64,000 nucleotides of DNA from Parastagonospora avenae f. sp. tritici 18332-5 (lineage: Eukaryota; Ascomycota; Dothideomycetes; Pleosporales; Phaeosphaeriaceae): the NCBI GenBank assembly GCA_022559985.1, contig JAFJTR010000057.1, forward strand, positions 124,001-188,000, read 5' to 3'. Below, one piece after another: positions 58,501-64,000 of the stretch. The notes under the pieces were generated by a model that was not told where the DNA came from, made no database searches, and saw only the letters and a list, made by a program, of their open reading frames with translations. A program made the position numbers and the translations under genes. The stretch's first letter is position 1. Each line of letters opens with the position of its first letter.

Positions 58501-61500
58501 GATTATTAGCTCATTCGCGTTTGTAGTAGCTATCATAGACATATTGTTGGACGTAAAGCTACTAATGTCGGCTGTTGGCTCACAAAAGGCTTGCATGGCA
58601 GCGGAGGATTGACGGAGGACCTTCAGCGCTTTTGTAGACACAGTGACCTTGCCGATGGAAGATGGTAAGTGTACCGTGTCGAGTGAGCCTGAAGCCTTGA
58701 GGACAAGCCAGTACATGATGATCAGCTGCTCAAAGGCAGTCGGATGAAGAATGTACTTTGATTCATGGTGTTCGGGCATTTCGGATACTGTGTCGCTTAC
58801 TGGTATCCGAGCGCTTGATGCAGAAGATGAGGCTTGGCAGTCTTGGAGACCTTGAAGCGTTGCGCCATAAGAAACCCCAATATCGGCGAGCCTCTTATAC
58901 GTGGCTTGCATATTTACAGGCTCGACTGCGGACTGAACAGTCTTGGTGATTCTGGAATTGAGTCGGCGTTGCTTAACGTCCACAAAGCGCTTTCCGTCAA
59001 CTTCATTGACTTTATCAAGAAAAGCAGACACGATACCCGTGCAATTCTCCGTCCAGCCCATATTTCTTGACCAAGATCGGATGTGAAATTCGAAAGATGT
59101 TTTCCTGTGGGCCTGGGAGTGTGGTTGCAGCATTGTCGTCATCTCAAGATCCTCTTCCGTCAGCAAAGCAGGGACTTTAACGATCAAATCTTGGACTTCA
59201 AGTGACTCAAACTCCAGATTCAGCGCTTGAGCTTGTTGGCCCATAGCTTCTAGTGCCATAACCAGAAACCCTGAGATAGGGAAGATGGTGACACCTTGAA
59301 TTTGATGATGACGCAACCAAGGGACATCGTCAAGGCGTAAGACGTTGCGCCATATTGGTTGAATGTTGTCGGAATACGGTGCCAATACTCCAAGCAAATC
59401 GTTTCTTGGAGTGTTTTGAAATTTATGAATCGTCGTCAATCGCGACTCGTGATGATACGTCGTTGAGTGGTTCCACGCATATCGCGGCATGTCTGTGAGC
59501 ACTTGGGGCTGCCTTTGAAGCGGCTGCGGAAAATTTATTGCGCCCATATCCAGCAGGGCTCCTCTGGCAAACAGGGTGCCCGCCAACCCCAGCACTGTTT
59601 GGATAGCGTTCTTCTTCCTTGACAGAGCCGATGCATATGGGATTTTTGTTGCGGCGCCGCCAACGTGTTTGAGGATTTGTTTGAGAGGGCCTTGTAATGC
59701 TGCGTGTGGCCCGAGTTCAACGAGGAAGTTAACTCCGGATTTGGTGTCGCCTACAGGAGTGCACATGCTTTGCACGGCTTCATCGAATCTGACAGCGCAA
59801 GTCAAGTTTTGTACCCAATAGGTGGCATCCAAGTCCGAATAGCTTGCCTTACGACCGAGAAGCGATGAGTGGAAGCTGACTGTGGAGTGCTGGGGTGGCT
59901 GAAGCTCTCGCAGACTTTCTGCATAGTCCTTTGCAACAAGATTCATGTGGTGACTATGGTAGGCTGTGTCCACAGCCAACCTTCTTGCAAATTTGCCTGG
60001 ATATACCTTGTCGATGAGTCTTTGGACTTCGGCAACGGCTTCAGCGTCTCCAGAAACGGTGACGCTGGACGGACTGTTGATGCAGGCGATTCGCGCTTCT
60101 CCTAGGCTCGATGGAACTCGCTTCAATAATGGTGCAATATCAGTAGCACCAGAACCTACGGCCAACATACAACCGTCGAGCTCCGGATGACGGTCCTTAA
60201 GTATAGGTATCAGTCTGCCTCTATGATATGCAATCGTCATCGCGTCCTCGAATTTGATGATGTTAGCACTGTAGGCTGCAGCGATTTCACCACTGGAATG
60301 ACCAACGACAGCATTTGGGCCGATCTTCCATGAGCGCAATAGCTCAACCAGTGCCAGCTGAATAGCTGTACATGCGGGCTGACTGACATGAGCGACATTG
60401 ACTCTCGTTGATTGCTCGTCCTTTGCTAACTCCTCGATCAACGAGAATGGCGCACCAATGGAGGAGAGGTGGGAGCTAGCCCTGTCGAGGCTAGATGCAT
60501 ACACTGGGTATTGATGGTACAATTCACGTCCCATCGCCCACCACTGTGCTCCTTGACTAAAAGATTGTCCCGCAGTTAGTGCGCGTCGCAAAAGGCCTTG
60601 ATCATCTGGAGAACGTACCCAGTGAAGATCCAGCCCAGGCGCAGTGCCTCGATATCTTGTTTTACTGGTAATATTCTTCCATTTGACAGAGATTCGACAA
60701 GACTTACCGCTGATGAAGCTGAAATAGCCATTCTCCAAGAATGAAATGACTTGCGCTGTCCAAGCGTGTAAGCAAGATTGCTGAGTAGGTCATTCTGAAA
60801 GATCTCTGGTCGTTGTTCGAGGTAGATGCCCAGATTCTTCATAGCTTCTTCGGCAGCAGCCTTGTCATTGGCGGATACAACAAACAAGCGTTCTTGAGTC
60901 TGCGTGTCGATCTCTTCTTTCATAGTCTTCCGTTCGAGTGGACCCCGAGTCATGACGACATGGGCCTATCAATACGCGTTAGCTACCACATCATCTTCGC
61001 CTTGTTAGGCGTCCTCACATTTGTTCCTCCGAAGCCAAAGCCATTGACGCTGGCCCATTTCTTGCCAAAAGGCCATGGCTGCTGTCTGACAGGCACTTTC
61101 AAGCCCCACTCATCGAAGGGAATCTTCTCATTGGGCTGCTTGAAGTCGTAATTCGGCAGGATGAACCCGCGTTCTAGCATCAGAGCGGTTTTGATGATAC
61201 CGGCGATACCTATAGTCTTAGAGCTTGCCATCATCATAATGCAATCTCAAAACCTACCAGCGGCTGCTTCCAAGTGTCCAATATTCGATTTCACAGATCC
61301 GATGTAGAGCGGCTTCCTTTTGTTTCTGCCTTTTCCAAAGACGCTGTGCAGGGCAGCAACCTCCAACGGGTCGCCAACGCGTGTACCAGTTCCTGGTATC
61401 TTTGTGAGTACGAGCTTGTAAGCGTGATATCAAGTGGTAGGCTTTACCGTGTGCTTCAACATAGCCTGTATCAGCAGGATCCATAGCGCCTTGAGTGTAC

Positions 61501-62925
61501 ACGGAGCGAATGAGATCCTCTGTTTCATTTATTAGCAAGTGGATTCAGCTCATCGTGATAATACTGACCTTGAGCATGCTGATTAGGCATAGTAATGCCA
61601 GGCTGAGGAGGTATCAATAATCATATACAGCTCATATCCTTTGCACGACGTTTGACTTACGGTCTTTCCGTCTTGATTAATGCCAGTACCAGCAATCACA
61701 GCACGGATCGGATCGTTGTCTTTGAGTGCTTGATCTAGAGGCTTCAGAAGAATCATCCCACATCCCTCTCCTCGCCCATAACCTGTGCCTCGCTGGTCAA
61801 AGGCAAACGAACGGCCGGCTTCTCCAAAAAGTCTTGACATTGACATCGAGATCCAAAACTCAGGCAGCATATTCAGATGAACACCAGCTACCAGCGCCAT
61901 GCTTGACTCGCCGGTGCGAAGGCTTTGACAAGCCGTGTGCAGAGCAACTAGGCTCGACGAACATGCAGTATCTAGTGTAAAGCTCGGCCCTCTAAAGTCG
62001 AAAAAATGCGAGATACGATTAGACTGCATTGCCATGGCACAGCCTGTTCATGGTTGGTATTGGCTGACAGTCTTATCGAAGATCTTTTTTTTTCTGGGTG
62101 CGGGCGTACATACCTGTGGCTTGATGCATAGGTATGGTCTCTGGATCTCTAAAAAGGTCCGCTTCGTATTCAGAGAAAGAGCCTCCGATGAAAACCCCTA
62201 CGTCTTTTCCAACTGCGCTGTGCTTCGGGACACCAGCGCTCTCAAGTGCCTCGAAGGTGCATTCCAAAAGTAAGCGTTGCTGAGGGTCAAGGCTTATAGC
62301 CTCTTGTTGTGTGAAGCCAAAGAATGGGGCGTCGAATGCTTTGAGGTCTTGGGTGAGGACTATCATAACGAAACTAATCAGTGACTGCTACACATACCAA
62401 CGAAGGGCTATACGTACAATTTCCGCCTCGTGCATTCGTCGTACCGCCCTTGCCGGGATTTGGGTGGTGGAAGCGATTGGCAGAGAAGCGTGAGGCTGGT
62501 ATCGATGAAAAGCCAGTTCTGTTGCGAGCGAGCAGCTCCCAGAACTCATCGGGTGATGCAACACTGCCGGGCAGTCTGCAAGACATGCCAATGATAGCTA
62601 TAGGCTGGTGCTTCAATTCGATGTGCGCCTTGGCGAAGCCCTCTTTATAGCCATGGACAAATGCGTCCTCGTATGAAGTCGTCGACTTGGGTGAGCTGGC
62701 GCCATCTGTGGAGTTATTTGCTGCGCTATCGGTCGACTCGGACTCGATCGTAGGGACATTGTCGTCGTTAACGTTCTGAGATGGATGAACGCTGACGAAA
62801 TTGTCGGAGTTCGTTGATGGTGTCGACATGCCACTATTGCTAGAGACGATTTGGAGTGAGGCAGACCAGTTGCCCTCTGGAAGTTCTCCACGCTCCATGG
62901 TTGGTGTGAGAGCGTATGGTGCCAT
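55555..62925 (-). CDS. reducing polyketide synthase PKS2 (KS-AT-DH-ER-KR-ACP)
   Basis: Eleven exons join in phase: 62925-62418, 62359-62114, 62043-61661, 61602-61569, 61519-61448, 61392-61258, 61209-61019, 60965-60619, 60556-56800, 56753-56433 and 56382-55555, giving 2,273 residues. Order: polar N-terminus; KS with Cys near 279 (DTACSSSLV), VEAHGTGT and SNIGHLEAAA; AT with GHSSGE near 726; DH near 1056 (HHQIQGVTIFP); ER near 1590-1880; KR near 1910 (LIGGTGGLG, Tyr in QAAYAAAN); ACP with LDSL near 2222. There is no methyltransferase and no thioesterase. The second DH catalytic position, normally Asp in HPxxxDxxxQ, is Glu (HPTAFEQ, near 1244). The ER nucleotide loop reads SANG where GGVG is usual. 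It should make a largely unbranched chain of uncertain reduction. No tailoring genes adjoin it within the window; the cluster may continue beyond 64000. Confidence 0.92.
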
Positions 62926-64000
62926 ATCGGCACTCTGAGCCGGCGAACTGACGGTTTAGTCACCAGAGAAGAATGAAGACTAGATGCTCGATGCTGCAAG
63001 AGCCACAAAGAACCATGCACCGATTTACCTGGGTTGGGGTCTCAAACACACATGGTATATGATCCAGCGGCTGGTGAAGTTTAACGACAGCGATACAAGT
63101 ATGTGTTCAATGAACATGAACATCAACCGGAGAGAAGAATCGAGGGGTCGACATTAGCCAGAAGTGTTAGATGACCTGTATCAGATATACAACGGTTCGA
63201 ATTCTTGGAAATGGTGAGCCAGACGCATGTAGTGCATGTCACATCCTGTATGCCCATCAGGAACGCCATATAATTTATCAATGACGTGACATCAAGAGGC
63301 GATATTGTCAATAGCATATGTTTGAGGGTAGATTGATATGATGGTCCATGTTCGTTGAGTTCGTGCGATGTCCACTGTCACATTTTCGGTGGCTTCCAAG
63401 CTGGTCTATGAGACGGCGGGCCGGAATCCGATCTCAGAAATAATCACGATCTTATCGCAGATCTTGGTAGCATCCTGTATACTTTGGGTTGAGGGAAGTC
63501 GGCGAAGGCCTTCGCTAGCAAGATCGGTCTAGATTCACAGCGACTTGCGCCAAAAAAAAGGAAGTATTAGGAGCTCTTGCCATCTAGCGACGACTGGGTA
63601 TGACTGACTGTGGGTATCTCACGATCTCCAATTATAAAACGTTGCGACCCTGAACAAGCCTGTTATCAAACACCCAGCTCTTTACTGGAATTGGGCGCTC
63701 GTGATGTTCGCGATGGCCAGATGATACCTTTGCGTTCGCGAATTTCAGTAGACTAAGCTGCCATCCTGATCGTTTGTCTCTATCTCCATTCAGTTACACG
63801 CTTGGCATGACGACTAGAGTTCCTCTTCATATTGGATGCCTGAAATGTGCTTCAAGGTTGAGCTCGAATTGTCCACACCTTGGCACCATGTGACACCGGG
63901 TTCCAATCGTGGCAATCTTTGTGCCTCAGGGGTAGAAGTCATGAACCGGGCTAAAGGCGCCGAAGTATCTCCACATCCCGAGATGGCAGTATGCCCGGGA
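62926..64000. other. PKS2 upstream region, no gene seen
   Basis: Upstream flank and presumed promoter of PKS2 up to the window end. Short open frames lack motifs. No neighbouring gene start could be recognised before 64000. Confidence 0.45.

Noticed and set aside
55555..62925. PKS1 and PKS2 as the T-toxin polyketide synthase pair
   Set aside because: Known T-toxin loci do not include an AOS beside a PKS, and I cannot compare sequences here. The identification would be a guess.
1..64000. tRNA, rRNA, telomere or centromere sequences
   Set aside because: I saw no cloverleaf with A and B boxes, no rRNA-like sequence and no TTAGGG arrays. A dedicated tRNA search could still find one I missed.

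Overview
The window comes from a filamentous ascomycete (Pezizomycotina). The evidence is short introns (about 45-60 nt) with GT/AG or occasional GC/AG borders, reducing polyketide synthases, AflR-type Zn2Cys6 and DUF3425 bZIP regulators, and pogo, hAT and Copia-type transposons. One pogo copy carries only TAG stops, as expected from repeat-induced point mutation (RIP). A Dothideomycete is my best guess, but this is inference. All exon models were built by hand from splice signals and reading-frame continuity, without transcripts.

Layout. 1-6.2 kb holds ordinary genes: a SPX-EXS phosphate exporter, a CipC-like protein, and a thioesterase-fold protein that lacks its catalytic serine. 6.7-11.8 kb holds an AflR-like regulator, an NmrA-like NAD(P)-binding protein and a bZIP regulator. 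12.7-15.0 kb is a complete but dead pogo-type element. 15.2-25.8 kb is the core of the window: a 2,513-residue highly reducing PKS (PKS1: KS-AT-DH-MT-ER-KR-ACP, no thioesterase) transcribed divergently from a pyridoxal-phosphate alpha-oxoamine synthase (AOS). This pairing is known from fumonisin, AAL-toxin and sphingofungin pathways, where the AOS condenses the ACP-bound polyketide with an amino acid and releases an aminoketone. 26-35.8 kb is a nested transposon island. It includes a 3,064-bp hAT element with an exact 8-bp target duplication inside a Copia-type gag remnant, two further pogo-type elements, a second hAT fragment and a solo LTR.

35.9-42.4 kb holds a DUF2306 membrane protein, a 14-helix MFS exporter and a nine-exon short-chain dehydrogenase. 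The exporter and the dehydrogenase would fit an AOS-PKS pathway (export, ketone reduction), but the transposon island separates them from PKS1. 42.8-43.0 kb holds a second solo LTR. 44.2-55.3 kb returns to conserved genes: exopolyphosphatase, a 1,680-residue conserved fungal protein and small unrecognised genes. 55.6-62.9 kb is a second reducing PKS (PKS2: KS-AT-DH-ER-KR-ACP, no methyltransferase, no thioesterase). Its DH and ER signature residues are altered.

The strongest leads are the PKS1/AOS pair, with Asn-Gly-rich tails on both partners, and the unusual catalytic residues of PKS2. Next come the two GC-AG introns required by reading frame, the hAT insertion that leaves gag in frame, and the RIP-like stops in the first pogo element. 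Intron and transposon borders quoted below come from direct reading of the sequence; product names rest on family motifs.
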